A stretch of 64,000 nucleotides of DNA from the NCBI RefSeq assembly GCF_014844075.1, contig NZ_CP062165.1, positions 620,001 to 684,000 on the forward strand, in the 5' to 3' direction. Positions 43,417 to 52,254 of this stretch are shown one piece after another. Position numbers and translations under genes: made by a program. The stretch is from Paenibacillus sp. JNUCC-31 (lineage in GTDB: Bacteria > Bacillota > Bacilli > Paenibacillales > Paenibacillaceae). Numbering within the stretch: position 1 is the stretch's first letter; every line of letters starts with the position of its first letter. A model generated the notes under the pieces. It was not told the origin of the DNA. It searched no databases and was given only the letters and a program-made list of their open reading frames with translations.

Positions 43417-43923
43417 TTAAGAGCTCCTATATTCCTTTCCTTTGGCAACATAACCTAGTGTAGTTCTTGACATCCGCTCAAGGTCTGCATCAGTCAACTC
43501 ACGTATAACTTTGGCTGGTGTACCCAAAGCAAGGGTATAGGGCGGAATTTTAGTATTTTCAGTGACTACAGAACCGGCCCCGATCAGCGTATATTCGCCA
43601 ATTTCGGCTCCATTGAGAAGGATGGCTCCCATACCAATCAACGAACCTGTTCCAATACGACAACCATGGATGATCGCAGAATGTCCTACCGACACATCGT
43701 CTTCCAAGATCAAAGGCTGACCCGTGTTGACATGTCCAACAGCATTGTCCTGTATATTACAACGTCGTCCAATTACAATCGGCGCTAGATCAGCCCGCAG
43801 CACAGCATTGAACCAGACTGAAGACTCTTCCCCCATAGTGAGATCACCTATAAGCTTGGCACCTTCAGCCATATATACCGAAGGGTGTAACTGCGGTTGA
43901 ATACCTTGGTACGGAATTATCAT
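43417..43923 (-). CDS. Gamma-carbonic anhydrase-like left-handed beta-helix protein
   Basis: 168 aa. Hexapeptide repeats form a beta helix: SVWFNAVLRADLAPIVIG, IQDNAVGHVN, VSVGHSAIIHGCRIGTG. His residues in GH/IIH/HVN positions fit the metal site of the YrdA/CaiE/YtoA family. The ATG at 43923 follows AAGGAGTG. Acetyltransferase or carbonic anhydrase activity cannot be told apart. Confidence 0.88.
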   Translation of the reverse strand: MIIPYQGIQPQLHPSVYMAEGAKLIGDLTMGEESSVWFNAVLRADLAPIVIGRRCNIQDNAVGHVNTGQPLILEDDVSVGHSAIIHGCRIGTGSLIGMGAILLNGAEIGEYTLIGAGSVVTENTKIPPYTLALGTPAKVIRELTDADLERMSRTTLGYVAKGKEYRSS

Positions 43924-43967
43924 TCGTATCACTCCTTAATTTGGGAGTGATTTTAGCAACTTGTCCT

Positions 43968-45179
43968 TCAATTGTCAAACATGACAGGTGTAATGTCCTT
44001 GGACAGCGAGCGACAAGATGACGCAAGGCGTGAACCCCATGCTGTCATTTGTATCGTTCGTCCATCCGTATGCTCCCCAATTCGAAGCATACCTAGATGA
44101 AGCATCATTTTGAGTACCCTGTTGTCATAAATCGTCTCTGCAGTGTCGTAGTAGAACGGCTGAATGAAAGGACCTATCTGGCGGAACAATGACTCTGCTG
44201 TTGACCAGCCGGCTGCACATTCCCCTGTCCAATACACGATAGAGGACAGATTGGGAATAGCACCTTTATAGAGTCTTAACCAAAACCTAAATAGCTGTAT
44301 CATCTCGGCTGTTTTCTCTGCCCCCAGCTTGTCTTCTCCTGATGGGGACAATTTCAGCATGCCCTGGTCCTCACGTACCAGACGATGGTGAAAAGCGTAG
44401 TCATAGATGAAGGCAAATCGGTCGGGGTAGTCTTTGAACGAACGACCATACCCGAATCTCCATCCAGCTTTCCCTACCAGTGCTTCACTCACATGCAGAT
44501 GCTCCATGATCTGCTGCTGAGAACGCCGATACATCATGCCTTCTGCATTTAGAGCAATTTCCTGCTGCTGGACAAATTGCAGAAACAGCTTGAGATCTTC
44601 CGCGAGAAGATGGTATTCATCCCTGTACACGGGAGGCTCGCTTGTCTGTACAACACCTGCCTTCAGGTGAGTGGCTAGTACATCCCGGAATCTCATTTGC
44701 AAATCCTGGGGTACCTGATACAGGTATCTGGTCTGTTGAGTTGTGCCATTGAACAACCATCCGCTCTTCGTAAAGCGTACGATAAGATCACGAGGACTGG
44801 CTCCAGCCTCACTATCTTTTTTGTCCATCGACTGGCGAGCAATGGCGACGAGCTCCTCCATCCCGAAATATTGCCGGGCATCAAACAGCAAGTTGTTCAA
44901 AAATCGCAGATCTACTTGATTCAATTCGCGAACCTGCTGTTCGAAAAAAGGTCTGCTGCCCAATGTAGTGAGGATGCTCTGGATGAGTTCATGTTTGGAA
45001 TTGGGCTTGCACTCGCATTGATAATAGTCTGCTATTCGATTAAGCTGGCCGATATCGGCAAAAGTAAGCATATCCGCTAGATTCATGGGTCCATCGCCTC
45101 GCCCGCTGACTACTTTTTGGCTGATGATTCGGGGCCTGAAGTAGTTTGGTTTTGTAAACATCGTTGACGGAATTCCCAC
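43968..45179 (-). CDS. Protein resembling the XPB/Ssl2 helicase N-terminal domain family
   Basis: 403 aa, soluble. It has several winged-helix-like segments (about 200-390), for example YRRSQQQIMEHLHVSEALVG and LSPSGEDKLGAEKTAEMIQL, and a N-terminal SAP/HTH-like segment (MLTFADIGQLNRIADYYQCE). I relate it to the XPB/Ssl2 N-terminal-like family of Firmicutes from memory; confidence is modest. No helicase motif is present, so it is not a helicase itself. GTG at 45179 has AGAGG upstream; an internal ATG at 45086 is possible. Single gene. Confidence 0.55.
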   Translation of the reverse strand: MGIPSTMFTKPNYFRPRIISQKVVSGRGDGPMNLADMLTFADIGQLNRIADYYQCECKPNSKHELIQSILTTLGSRPFFEQQVRELNQVDLRFLNNLLFDARQYFGMEELVAIARQSMDKKDSEAGASPRDLIVRFTKSGWLFNGTTQQTRYLYQVPQDLQMRFRDVLATHLKAGVVQTSEPPVYRDEYHLLAEDLKLFLQFVQQQEIALNAEGMMYRRSQQQIMEHLHVSEALVGKAGWRFGYGRSFKDYPDRFAFIYDYAFHHRLVREDQGMLKLSPSGEDKLGAEKTAEMIQLFRFWLRLYKGAIPNLSSIVYWTGECAAGWSTAESLFRQIGPFIQPFYYDTAETIYDNRVLKMMLHLGMLRIGEHTDGRTIQMTAWGSRLASSCRSLSKDITPVMFDN

Positions 45180-45303
45180 GATCTAAACCTCTTTTTTTGG
45201 AAATCTTTTATGTTTTAACCATACTATGCCTGAAGTAGCCTTCTCAGAAGGAAAATGAGAGGTTCAAATTCATATAGAATCATGGTTTATATACCTGTAA
45301 CGC

Positions 45304-45343
45304 AAAAAAAACAACCCGAGTATATTACTCAGGTTGTTTCGCC
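45304..45343 (-). terminator. Intrinsic terminator overlapping the phosphatase stop
   Basis: Thirteen-bp stem with one mismatch (45309-45321 / 45327-45339) followed on minus by a run of T (45310-45304). The TAA stop of the upstream gene (45327-45325) lies at its loop. Confidence 0.85.
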
Positions 45344-45924
45344 AGATCCAATGAAAGGTGCCGTGTACAGTTATAGAGCAATGGACTCCAATCCTCACGT
45401 TCCTTCTCCAGGATGGTGAGCGACAGGTTACCAATTCGTTCCGTATAGCGGTCCTTATACAAAGCTGAAAGCAGATTGGCAAGGAAAGCGCCATGAGAGA
45501 CAATCAGCACATTTTTGTCCTGATAGGCCTCCCATAAATCCTCCAGAAAGCTCAATGCACGTGTTTGAATATCAGCAATCTGTTCCTGGCCCAAATCCAG
45601 CGTCTCCCAGGCAGTGCCCCAACGAGCAACACGTTCTTCGGATGTTAGACCTTCAATCTGACCAAAGGCCCTCTCCTTCAAACGTGCGTCTGGCTCCAAC
45701 AAGGGAACATTTAGAAGCCCGGAGATAATCTCTCCTGTCTCCTGAGCCCGGGATAGCCCACTTGTAATGATATGGTCCCAGCGATATTCTTCGGAGAGCA
45801 AACGTCTTCCCAGACGCATTGCTTGCTCACGACCTTCTGCATTCAGAGGTATGTCTGTCTGACCCTGAATGCGTCCTGCCGCATTCCAGTCGGTTAGACC
45901 GTGACGAATAAGCCCAATCCTCAT
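45325..45924 (-). CDS. Histidine phosphatase family protein
   Basis: 199 aa from the ATG at 45924 (GAGGGATGAG upstream); a start at 45936 is also open. Catalytic LIRHGLTDWNAAGRIQGQTD with the phospho-His (about residue 6-25), SGLSRAQETGEII (about 56-68), ERAFGQIEGLTSEE (about 84) and the second His in VSHGAFLANLL (about 143). Cofactor-independent PGM-like family; the substrate cannot be named. Confidence 0.88.
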   Translation of the reverse strand: MRIGLIRHGLTDWNAAGRIQGQTDIPLNAEGREQAMRLGRRLLSEEYRWDHIITSGLSRAQETGEIISGLLNVPLLEPDARLKERAFGQIEGLTSEERVARWGTAWETLDLGQEQIADIQTRALSFLEDLWEAYQDKNVLIVSHGAFLANLLSALYKDRYTERIGNLSLTILEKEREDWSPLLYNCTRHLSLDLAKQPE

Positions 45925-45964
45925 CTCATCCCTCATTTCTCTATACGGTGAACGAAAGCCTCAG

Positions 45965-46600
45965 CTAAGCACGTGCACCTTGTTTGCGTTTGTTTGTTGT
46001 ACGATGCATACGTCCAAGAGAGAACAACGCCATACCTATTGCGAGCAATGACAACGCCATCCAATACTGAGGGTAGGCCGGCCCCATGCTCACAACGAAG
46101 GGCTCAATAATACTCCCTCTGTCCGCTCCCGTCATATTATACTTGTACACACCAGAAGAAGAAGGTTCACTACCTGCCACCCCGGTCTCCAAAATACCCG
46201 TAGAGACCACTCTGGTCTGTTCAGCTTCCGATACATCTGGCTTAAACATCGCCATGTACAGAAAGCTGCATAAAAAAATTGCCAGGAACGCAGCAATCCA
46301 CAAAGACATATGCTTGCGGATCACAGCAGAAAAACGATTCACCTTTGCCTCTTCCGGCAATAGCCATGGAGACTCCGCATAGATCCGGTCCATAACATTA
46401 CGGTTTACTTTCTCTGCTTGTTGTTCTGTCACTGGGACCGGTATGCTGTGCAGCAGAAACTGAGCTTCTTCCCAGACTTCAAATTGCTGCGAGCACTCTT
46501 CACAACCAGCGAGATGAGCATGAAATGCAATCCGCTGAGGATGAGCTTCCGGCAAGTCCCAGACCAGTGCAAACAGTTCCTGGGCTTCATTGCAATTCAT
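45965..46600 (-). CDS. Anti-sigma factor with zinc-binding N-terminus
   Basis: 211 aa. Zinc-finger type motif HAHLAGCEECSQQFE (His-x3-Cys-x2-Cys, residues about 27-41) is the classic zf-HC2 anti-sigma domain. One membrane helix follows (MSLWIAAFLAIFLCSFLYMAM, about 93-113) and a second near the C-terminus (YWMALSLLAIGMALFSLG). Start overlaps the sigma gene stop (ATGA). It should bind and inhibit the ECF sigma factor encoded by the next gene upstream. Confidence 0.85.
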   Translation of the reverse strand: MNCNEAQELFALVWDLPEAHPQRIAFHAHLAGCEECSQQFEVWEEAQFLLHSIPVPVTEQQAEKVNRNVMDRIYAESPWLLPEEAKVNRFSAVIRKHMSLWIAAFLAIFLCSFLYMAMFKPDVSEAEQTRVVSTGILETGVAGSEPSSSGVYKYNMTGADRGSIIEPFVVSMGPAYPQYWMALSLLAIGMALFSLGRMHRTTNKRKQGARA

Positions 46601-47190
46601 CGGTTCTTCATCCCTTCATATGGCTCGTAGACCGGTTCGAAGAAATAAGGTTCCAATTGAGTTTTTACGCTTGACCTTGCTCTGAACAATAACGATTTCA
46701 CAGAACTAACGCTCTGCCCAAGAATATTTGCAATCTCCTGGTAGTCTAGTTGATCATACTCACGGAGTATAATGGCAGAACGCTGCTTCTCCGGTAAATT
46801 GTTAATCGCATCCCTAACCAGCATCACCCGCTCACTGCGCAATACAGCATGCTCTGGCGCGTTCTCGGAAGGAGCGATTGGTACAATACCGCTCTCTTCG
46901 AGTGGAATACTTCCGCTGCGCTGTTTGCGAAGCTCACTCAGTACCGTATTTCTCGCTATGGTATACAACCAGGTTGAGAATGAGGCATCCACCTCTCGGA
47001 ATGAGTGCAGACTGCGGAACGCCTTATAGAAAGTCTCAGAACAGAGATCTTCCGCAAGCAGCTCCATATTGGAACTTTTCAACATATGATATACGAAAGC
47101 CAGTATTTTACGCTGATAACGACTCATCAGCTCGGAATATAACTCCAGGTTACCTTCCTTGATCTCTCGAATCAACTGGGAATCCGTCAT
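46597..47190 (-). CDS. ECF sigma factor (SigW/SigM-like)
   Basis: 197 aa from the ATG at 47190; the longer frame to 47247 runs through the leader. Region 2: LRSFR-like AEDLCSETFYKAFRSLHSFR (about 47-66) and STWLYTIARNTVLSELRKQ (about 72-90). Region 4: LPEKQRSAIILREYDQLDYQ then EIANILGQSVSSVKSLLFRA (about 134-175). A purine-rich ribosome site GAGGAGGGG precedes it. Followed by its anti-sigma. An ECF-type promoter and a long leader lie upstream. Confidence 0.9.
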   Translation of the reverse strand: MTDSQLIREIKEGNLELYSELMSRYQRKILAFVYHMLKSSNMELLAEDLCSETFYKAFRSLHSFREVDASFSTWLYTIARNTVLSELRKQRSGSIPLEESGIVPIAPSENAPEHAVLRSERVMLVRDAINNLPEKQRSAIILREYDQLDYQEIANILGQSVSSVKSLLFRARSSVKTQLEPYFFEPVYEPYEGMKNR

Positions 47191-47264
47191 TTGAGTGCGA
47201 CCCCTCCTCGCCCATCCATGTGCTTCTCCCCGTTCGACTCTATCCATGTATTACCGAACAGGCA

Positions 47265-47289
47265 CAAAAAAGTTGCGGTTCTCACCGCA
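47265..47289 (-). terminator. Terminator-like hairpin in the leader of the ECF sigma gene
   Basis: TGCGGT-GAGA-ACCGCA (47289-47274, minus) followed by AC and TTTTTT (47270-47265). It is 75 bp upstream of the sigma start, so transcripts from the upstream ECF promoter must pass it. Confidence 0.6.
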
Positions 47290-47508
47290 TAAAACAGCGT
47301 TCAGTACCTTAACAGGCCTTCTCGCCAAAATCCCCTATGTAATGGCAATTTCCCCAACGTTTCTACATTAACAGTATTTATTGTACAACGGTCTGCATCA
47401 TCCTGGCAAATCCAGTGCTCCTCATCGCAGCCCGACCTGTCATTCATATGCGCCATTTTTCGCCTGTATGACTTCAATTTGAGCCAATTTATACTAGCCA
47501 ATATACAT

Positions 47509-47537
47509 TAGACGAATAGACTCCCGAAAAAGTTGAA
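47509..47537 (-). promoter_or_regulatory. Candidate ECF-type promoter of the sigma/anti-sigma operon
   Basis: TTCAAC (47537-47532) and CGTCTA (47514-47509) are separated by 17 bp, close to the TGAAAC-N16/17-CGTC pattern of SigM/SigW-like factors. It suggests autoregulation. The 66-codon frame at 47301-47501 begins at about the expected start site, has no ribosome site and is not called a gene. The rest of the gap (47291-47747) is AT-rich, nothing else seen. Confidence 0.5.
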
Positions 47538-47747
47538 GAGAATAATCATGATTTGAAAATTTCTCATCGTTTCTTTAGTATAGTTCATCGCTTATTATAA
47601 CTTAATTTTGCGTTACCTTGGTCAAACGAATGTATTTCAAACCATAGAACCACCGAGTCAGTGAATTTTCAACTATCCTTCGAATAAGGATTAAATCCCC
47701 TGAATTTACGAAATCTATAATTAATTCAAACAATTTTACTTAAAGTG

Positions 47748-47776
47748 TTGACAAAATGAAAACGTATACATATAAT
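47748..47776 (+). promoter_or_regulatory. Consensus sigma-A promoter
   Basis: TTGACA (47748-47753), 17-bp spacer, TATAAT (47771-47776): a perfect match to both consensus hexamers. It is on plus, opposite to all flanking genes. Confidence 0.88.
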
Positions 47777-47782
47777 AAAAGT

Positions 47783-47866
47783 ACAGTATGGTTTCTCTCC
47801 ACTCCTATCCAATAACTGTATTGCTCCACGTGAGCAATGGCCGCTTATGTAAGCGGTCTTTTTTTT
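47783..47866 (+). ncRNA. Candidate small RNA, about 84 nt
   Basis: Predicted start about 47783 from the perfect sigma-A promoter. A CU-rich single-stranded stretch TTTCTCTCCACTCCTATCC (about 47792-47810) follows, then a 6-bp hairpin TTGCTC/GAGCAA (47821-47837), then an 8-bp terminator stem (47839-47846 / 47851-47858) with eight T. There is no open frame with a ribosome site. The CU-rich part could pair with Shine-Dalgarno sequences, so a trans-acting sRNA is plausible. I do not recognise it as a known family. Confidence 0.65.
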
Positions 47867-47908
47867 GTCCTTTTTTTGTCACGTATTGTAACAACTCGTT
47901 AACAACAC

Positions 47909-47933
47909 AAAAAGGAGGGCTTATCGCCCCCTT
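47909..47933 (-). terminator. Intrinsic terminator after tyrA
   Basis: GGGGGC/GCCCTC type stem (47931-47926 / 47920-47915, one wobble) with five T on minus. It ends the aromatic supra-operon and faces the candidate small RNA. Confidence 0.7.
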
Positions 47934-47941
47934 TCATTTTG

Positions 47942-49036
47942 CTAAACCCACACCTGATACCCAAGAGAATCCAGCAATGTCCTGGCACGTTCCATATCCT
48001 CTTCCTGACGGAAAGACAAACGCATAATGCCTGGAACATCGACCCGGTTCTCAATAATTTCCATATTACTTAAGTTAATATCATTCGCCCCAAGCTCGGT
48101 GGCAATCTTTCCGATCATCCCCGGCGCATCCTGCACATCCGTATAAAGATCAAACAACGACGAGATCATACCTTTCCGTCGTTCAGGCAACACGCTGCGG
48201 AACTCGCGTGCCTGTCGGAACGCCTCTTCAATGCCCTCACCATTCTGTTGCTCCAGCATATCGGTGAAAGCGGTCATCTGGCCATTCCAGTCCTTCAGCA
48301 AGCCCAACAGCACCTCACGGTTGCTCAACAGGATATCTCTCCAGACAATGGCATCACTGGAGGCAATCCGGGTAATATCTCGGAATCCGCCTGCAGCCAG
48401 CATTTTATACAGAGGGTTCGATTCATTATATTCACGTACCTGATTCACCAGCGCCACTGCAATAACATGTGGCAAATGGCTGATCGCCCCCACAATATCA
48501 TCGTGCAGCATAGGCTCTACTCGAACAATCTGGGCACGTGTATACGCAAGAAGATCAGATAATTTGCCATAGGCTTCCTCAGGTACATGTTCTGAAGGGG
48601 TCAAGACATAATAAGCATTCTCGAATAACACAGCTGAGGCAGCATCCACACCGGCACGCTCTGATCCGGCCATCGGATGACCGCCGATAAAGTATGCATC
48701 ACTCATGCGGACATGTTCAGCACATGCTGCAATGGAAGCCTTGGTGCTTCCTACATCCGTAATAATGCATCCCTTTTTCAAGGGAAGCTTGGATAGTTTT
48801 TCGAAGTAGGTTTCCAGCAGACCTACAGGTACACACAAAAAAATAAAGTCAGCATCCTCTACCGCTTCCTCCAAAGAAAGCGTAGCATCATCCACTACTC
48901 CGCTTGTTATGTACTTGTCCTTCAGTTCAGGCAGGTGAGCATAGCCCATCACCGATATTCCTGGCTTGCCTTTGAAGCAAAGCGCAAGTGATCCGCCGAT
49001 GAGCCCTACACCGATCATTGCAATTTTTAGTTTCAT
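47942..49036 (-). CDS. tyrA: Prephenate dehydrogenase
   Basis: Oxidative decarboxylation of prephenate in tyrosine synthesis. 364 aa. Rossmann motif IAMIGVGLIGGSLALCF (5-21); substrate region TDVGSTKASIAACA (about 92-106) and GGHPMAGSERAGVDAA (about 117-132); C-terminal ACT domain (about 295-364; PGMIGKIATELGANDINLSNM) for allosteric tyrosine control. Last gene of the supra-operon, 28 bp after hisC. Confidence 0.94.
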   Translation of the reverse strand: MKLKIAMIGVGLIGGSLALCFKGKPGISVMGYAHLPELKDKYITSGVVDDATLSLEEAVEDADFIFLCVPVGLLETYFEKLSKLPLKKGCIITDVGSTKASIAACAEHVRMSDAYFIGGHPMAGSERAGVDAASAVLFENAYYVLTPSEHVPEEAYGKLSDLLAYTRAQIVRVEPMLHDDIVGAISHLPHVIAVALVNQVREYNESNPLYKMLAAGGFRDITRIASSDAIVWRDILLSNREVLLGLLKDWNGQMTAFTDMLEQQNGEGIEEAFRQAREFRSVLPERRKGMISSLFDLYTDVQDAPGMIGKIATELGANDINLSNMEIIENRVDVPGIMRLSFRQEEDMERARTLLDSLGYQVWV

Positions 49037-49063
49037 GGGTCCTCACTCTTTTCATCGCCAGTA

Positions 49064-50164
49064 TTAAGGGCGTGCTACCGCCTTCTCAGCCAGCGTGTTC
49101 TCCAGTGCCGTGACAAATGCACGATTCTGTTCTGATGTTCCGACGGACACACGAATGTACGTTGGGTATTTATCGAATCCAGCACGAACAATAATGCCTT
49201 GCTTGAGCAAGGATTGGAACGCATCCCGGGATGGCATACCGACATCAACCAAAATGAAGTTCCCCTGCGAAGGGAAAAATGGAAGTCCCAAGTGCGTAAA
49301 TTCATTTTGCAAATAATCGCGCTCCGTTGCATTCCGTTCCGAGCACGCTTGAACAAAAGCCTGATCTTCAAGTGCAGCCTTCGCCGCAACTTGACCGATA
49401 CGTGAAGTATTAAACGGCTCACGCACACGATTAATGAGATCAATCACTTCAGGACGTGCAATACCATATCCAATACGTAATGATGCCAGTCCATAGATTT
49501 TGGAGAATGTCCGCAAAATGACCAGGTTAGGATAACGCTCAATCATAGGAATACTTTGTGGATAAGCCTCATCTGTTACAAATTCATAATAAGCTTCATC
49601 CAGCACAACCATGACATCAGAAGGCACACGGTCCATAAATGCCATGAATTCCTGCTCTGAGATGATTGTACCCGTTGGGTTATTCGGATTACACACCCAA
49701 ACCGCTTTCGTCTTATCATTAATTTGTGACAGCATAGAGGTCAGATCATGAGTTCCATCTTTGAGCGGCACTTCAATGCTGACAGCACCTTCGATGTCTG
49801 CGTTGCTTTTGTATACGGAGAACGTCTGGTCCGCCATGATGTTCTCGTCTCCCGGGAGGAAGAATGCACGAGTAATCAACGCAATGACCTCATCTGATCC
49901 ACAGCCAAAGATCAGATTATTCCGTTCCACACCCAGATGCTTAGCGAGCACTTCGGTCAGTTCTGCGGAACTGCCATCCGGATATATGCTAACATTGACC
50001 AACTCTTTGGTGATTGCCTCAAGTGCAGCAGGCGAACTACCGTATGGGTTCTCGTTGGAAGCCAGCTTAATCACTTGCTCCAAACCCAATTCACGTTTTA
50101 CTTCTTCAATCGGTTTGCCCGGCTGATATACAGGCAAATTGATAATCTGGGACTTCGGTTTCAA
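49064..50164 (-). CDS. hisC: Histidinol-phosphate / aromatic aminotransferase
   Basis: PLP enzyme acting in histidine and in Tyr/Phe synthesis. 366 aa from a TTG at 50164, chosen because AGGAGG lies 8 nt upstream and the family starts with the KPKSQIINLPVYQPGKPIEE block. A longer frame (50248) would begin at another TTG and read through a strong hairpin. Motifs: LASNENPYGSSP (about 34-46), CNPNNPTGT (about 158), DEAYYEFV, and the PLP lysine in RTFSKIYGLASLRIGYG (about 217-233). Position after trpA and before tyrA as in Bacillus. Confidence 0.93.
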   Translation of the reverse strand: MKPKSQIINLPVYQPGKPIEEVKRELGLEQVIKLASNENPYGSSPAALEAITKELVNVSIYPDGSSAELTEVLAKHLGVERNNLIFGCGSDEVIALITRAFFLPGDENIMADQTFSVYKSNADIEGAVSIEVPLKDGTHDLTSMLSQINDKTKAVWVCNPNNPTGTIISEQEFMAFMDRVPSDVMVVLDEAYYEFVTDEAYPQSIPMIERYPNLVILRTFSKIYGLASLRIGYGIARPEVIDLINRVREPFNTSRIGQVAAKAALEDQAFVQACSERNATERDYLQNEFTHLGLPFFPSQGNFILVDVGMPSRDAFQSLLKQGIIVRAGFDKYPTYIRVSVGTSEQNRAFVTALENTLAEKAVARP

Positions 50165-50196
50165 CCCGACCGCCTCCTGTTCGCTAAAATAGTTAT

Positions 50197-50227
50197 GGAC
50201 ATGCTCAGCATGTTGCTGAGCATGTCC
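50197..50227 (-). repeat. Perfect 14-bp inverted repeat between trpA and hisC
   Basis: GGACATGCTCAGCA and its exact complement flank a 3-nt loop (50197-50210 / 50214-50227). No T run follows, so it is not a usual terminator. It lies between the trpA stop and the hisC ribosome site; possibly it stabilises or divides the mRNA. Confidence 0.8.
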
Positions 50228-50251
50228 CAAGGATATAACATTATTCAATCT

Positions 50252-51058
50252 CTATCCTTTTAATTGTGCCACAAAGTTGCGAATTTGCAACAGCCCTGCC
50301 TCACGTGTATCCGGGTTTTCAAGAAGAGGAATCGCTTCTTCCACCTGACGAACAATAGCACTGCCTACAACCACACCGTCACAGATGCGGGAGAAGCGAG
50401 CCACCTGCTCGTGGCTGGAAATACCGAATCCTACAGCAACCGGAAGGTCTGTCAGACTTTTTACCGTTTCAATGAAGCTTTCCACGCCATCGAAGAAAGA
50501 AGCTCGCTCTCCTGTTACGCCCAGTGAAGAGACACAATAGATAAAACCACGTGCTCCCGTAACAATACGTTCGATCCTGGCGTTAGAGGTAGGAGCCACA
50601 AGTGGAACCAAGTGCACACCTGCTGCATCCGCACGGCGACGCATTTCCTCTGCCTCCTCAATCGGAAGATCCGGGATGATCATGCCGCTGATTTCATGTT
50701 TGACCAACTCGTCAAAAAATACATCCAGCCCCGTCTGCAACACCGGATTATAATAAGTGAACAGAACAAAAGGCATTTTCACACCCTCTGCACGTGCTCT
50801 TGCTGCTGTTTCCATACAAGTCCGAATCGTGATCTGACTTTTCAAGGCACGCTCCGAAGCACGCTGAATTACGGGTCCATCCGCGAGCGGATCGGAATAG
50901 GGAACACCGAGTTCCAAAATGTCCGCTCCCGCGTGCTCCAACTCCTTAATGATTTCCACCGTGGTATCCACATCGGGATCTCCAACGGTAAGGAATGGAA
51001 TCAAGGCTGTACGGTTCTGTTCTTTCAATTGCTGGAAGGTCTGGTCCATCAAGTTCAT
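50252..51058 (-). CDS. trpA: Tryptophan synthase alpha subunit
   Basis: 268 aa. Indole-glycerol phosphate to indole and GAP. Catalytic Glu in [16 protein letters not shown] (about 46-61) and Asp60-type residue, [13 protein letters not shown] (about 98-110), [12 protein letters not shown] (about 126), [13 protein letters not shown] (about 206). Starts in the last codon of trpB (ATGA). Confidence 0.95.
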   Translation of the reverse strand: MNLMDQTFQQLKEQNRTALIPFLTVGDPDVDTTVEIIKELEHAGADILELGVPYSDPLADGPVIQRASERALKSQITIRTCMETAARARAEGVKMPFVLFTYYNPVLQTGLDVFFDELVKHEISGMIIPDLPIEEAEEMRRRADAAGVHLVPLVAPTSNARIERIVTGARGFIYCVSSLGVTGERASFFDGVESFIETVKSLTDLPVAVGFGISSHEQVARFSRICDGVVVGSAIVRQVEEAIPLLENPDTREAGLLQIRNFVAQLKG

Positions 51059-52254
51059 GCCAAGTCCCCTCCCGTATATTTCATAATCGATTCAACGTCT
51101 TTGTCACCACGACCGGACAGACAGATTACAACGATATCGTCAGCGCCGAGTTCAGGTGCGAGCTTGACGACCTGAGCGACAGCATGTGCTGACTCCAGCG
51201 CGGGTATGATACCTTCTGTTCGACTTAGCAATTGAAGGGCATCCAATGCTTCTTGGTCCGTAATGGGTACGTATTTCGCACGTTCGATGTCCTTGAGATA
51301 GGAATGTTCCGGACCAACACCCGGATAATCAAGTCCCGCCGAAATGGAATGCGCTGGCTGAACCTGTCCATATTCATCCTGCAAGAGATAACTCATCGAA
51401 CCTTGGAATACACCATGTGTTCCTTTGCTCATCGTAGCCGCATGGAACTCGGTATCCACCCCTTTACCGGCAGCCTCAACACCAATAAGCTTCACATCCT
51501 GATCTTCAATAAACGGATAGAACATGCCGATTGCATTACTTCCGCCGCCTACAGCTGCAACAATTACATCCGGCAACCGTCCTTCAATCTCCTGAATCTG
51601 ACGTCTTGTCTCATCACCGATTACTCGCTGGAAGTTACGAACCATCATTGGGTACGGGTGAGGACCGACTACGGATCCAAGAACGTAAAAGGTATCTTCT
51701 ACATTACTAACCCAGTAGCGGAGTGCCTCGTTACCTGCATCTTTCAATGTCCGCGTTCCAGATGTAACCGGAATGACTTCTGCTCCAAGCAGCTTCATCC
51801 GAAATACGTTCAGCTGTTGTCGCTGCGTATCTTCTTCACCCATAAACACTTTACATTCAAGGCCCAACAGAGCAGCGACTGTGGCCGTGGCAACGCCATG
51901 TTGCCCTGCACCCGTTTCTGCGATCACTTTCTTTTTCCCCATCCGTTTAGCCAGCAGTCCCTGCCCAATAGCATTATTGATCTTGTGCGCACCTGTATGA
52001 TTCAGGTCTTCACGTTTCAGATAAATTTTGGGCCCACCCAAGCGGCGGGACAATTGCTCTGCATGGTATAAAGGTGTTTCCCGGCCAGAATACTCACTTA
52101 GCAAATAATTTAATTCCTTGTTGAATTCCTCGTCTTCTGAGAAGTGGCTGTACGCTTCTTCCAACTCGATCAGAGCGTTCATTAGTGTCTCAGGTACAAA
52201 GCGGCCTCCGAAGGGACCGAAACGCCCGTGTTGATCCGGCAATTGATGTGTCAT
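51055..52254 (-). CDS. trpB: Tryptophan synthase beta subunit
   Basis: 399 aa. PLP lysine in [20 protein letters not shown] (about 74-93), [13 protein letters not shown] (about 110), [13 protein letters not shown] (about 233), CLSGRGDKD (about 383). Converts indole and serine to Trp, in complex with TrpA. Four-base overlaps with both neighbours in the trp operon. Confidence 0.97.
   Translation of the reverse strand: MTHQLPDQHGRFGPFGGRFVPETLMNALIELEEAYSHFSEDEEFNKELNYLLSEYSGRETPLYHAEQLSRRLGGPKIYLKREDLNHTGAHKINNAIGQGLLAKRMGKKKVIAETGAGQHGVATATVAALLGLECKVFMGEEDTQRQQLNVFRMKLLGAEVIPVTSGTRTLKDAGNEALRYWVSNVEDTFYVLGSVVGPHPYPMMVRNFQRVIGDETRRQIQEIEGRLPDVIVAAVGGGSNAIGMFYPFIEDQDVKLIGVEAAGKGVDTEFHAATMSKGTHGVFQGSMSYLLQDEYGQVQPAHSISAGLDYPGVGPEHSYLKDIERAKYVPITDQEALDALQLLSRTEGIIPALESAHAVAQVVKLAPELGADDIVVICLSGRGDKDVESIMKYTGGDLA

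Noticed and set aside
47301..47501. 66-codon minus frame in the gap before the ECF sigma gene
   Set aside because: TTG start without ribosome site, and it would begin at the predicted transcription start. Low-complexity composition, no family.
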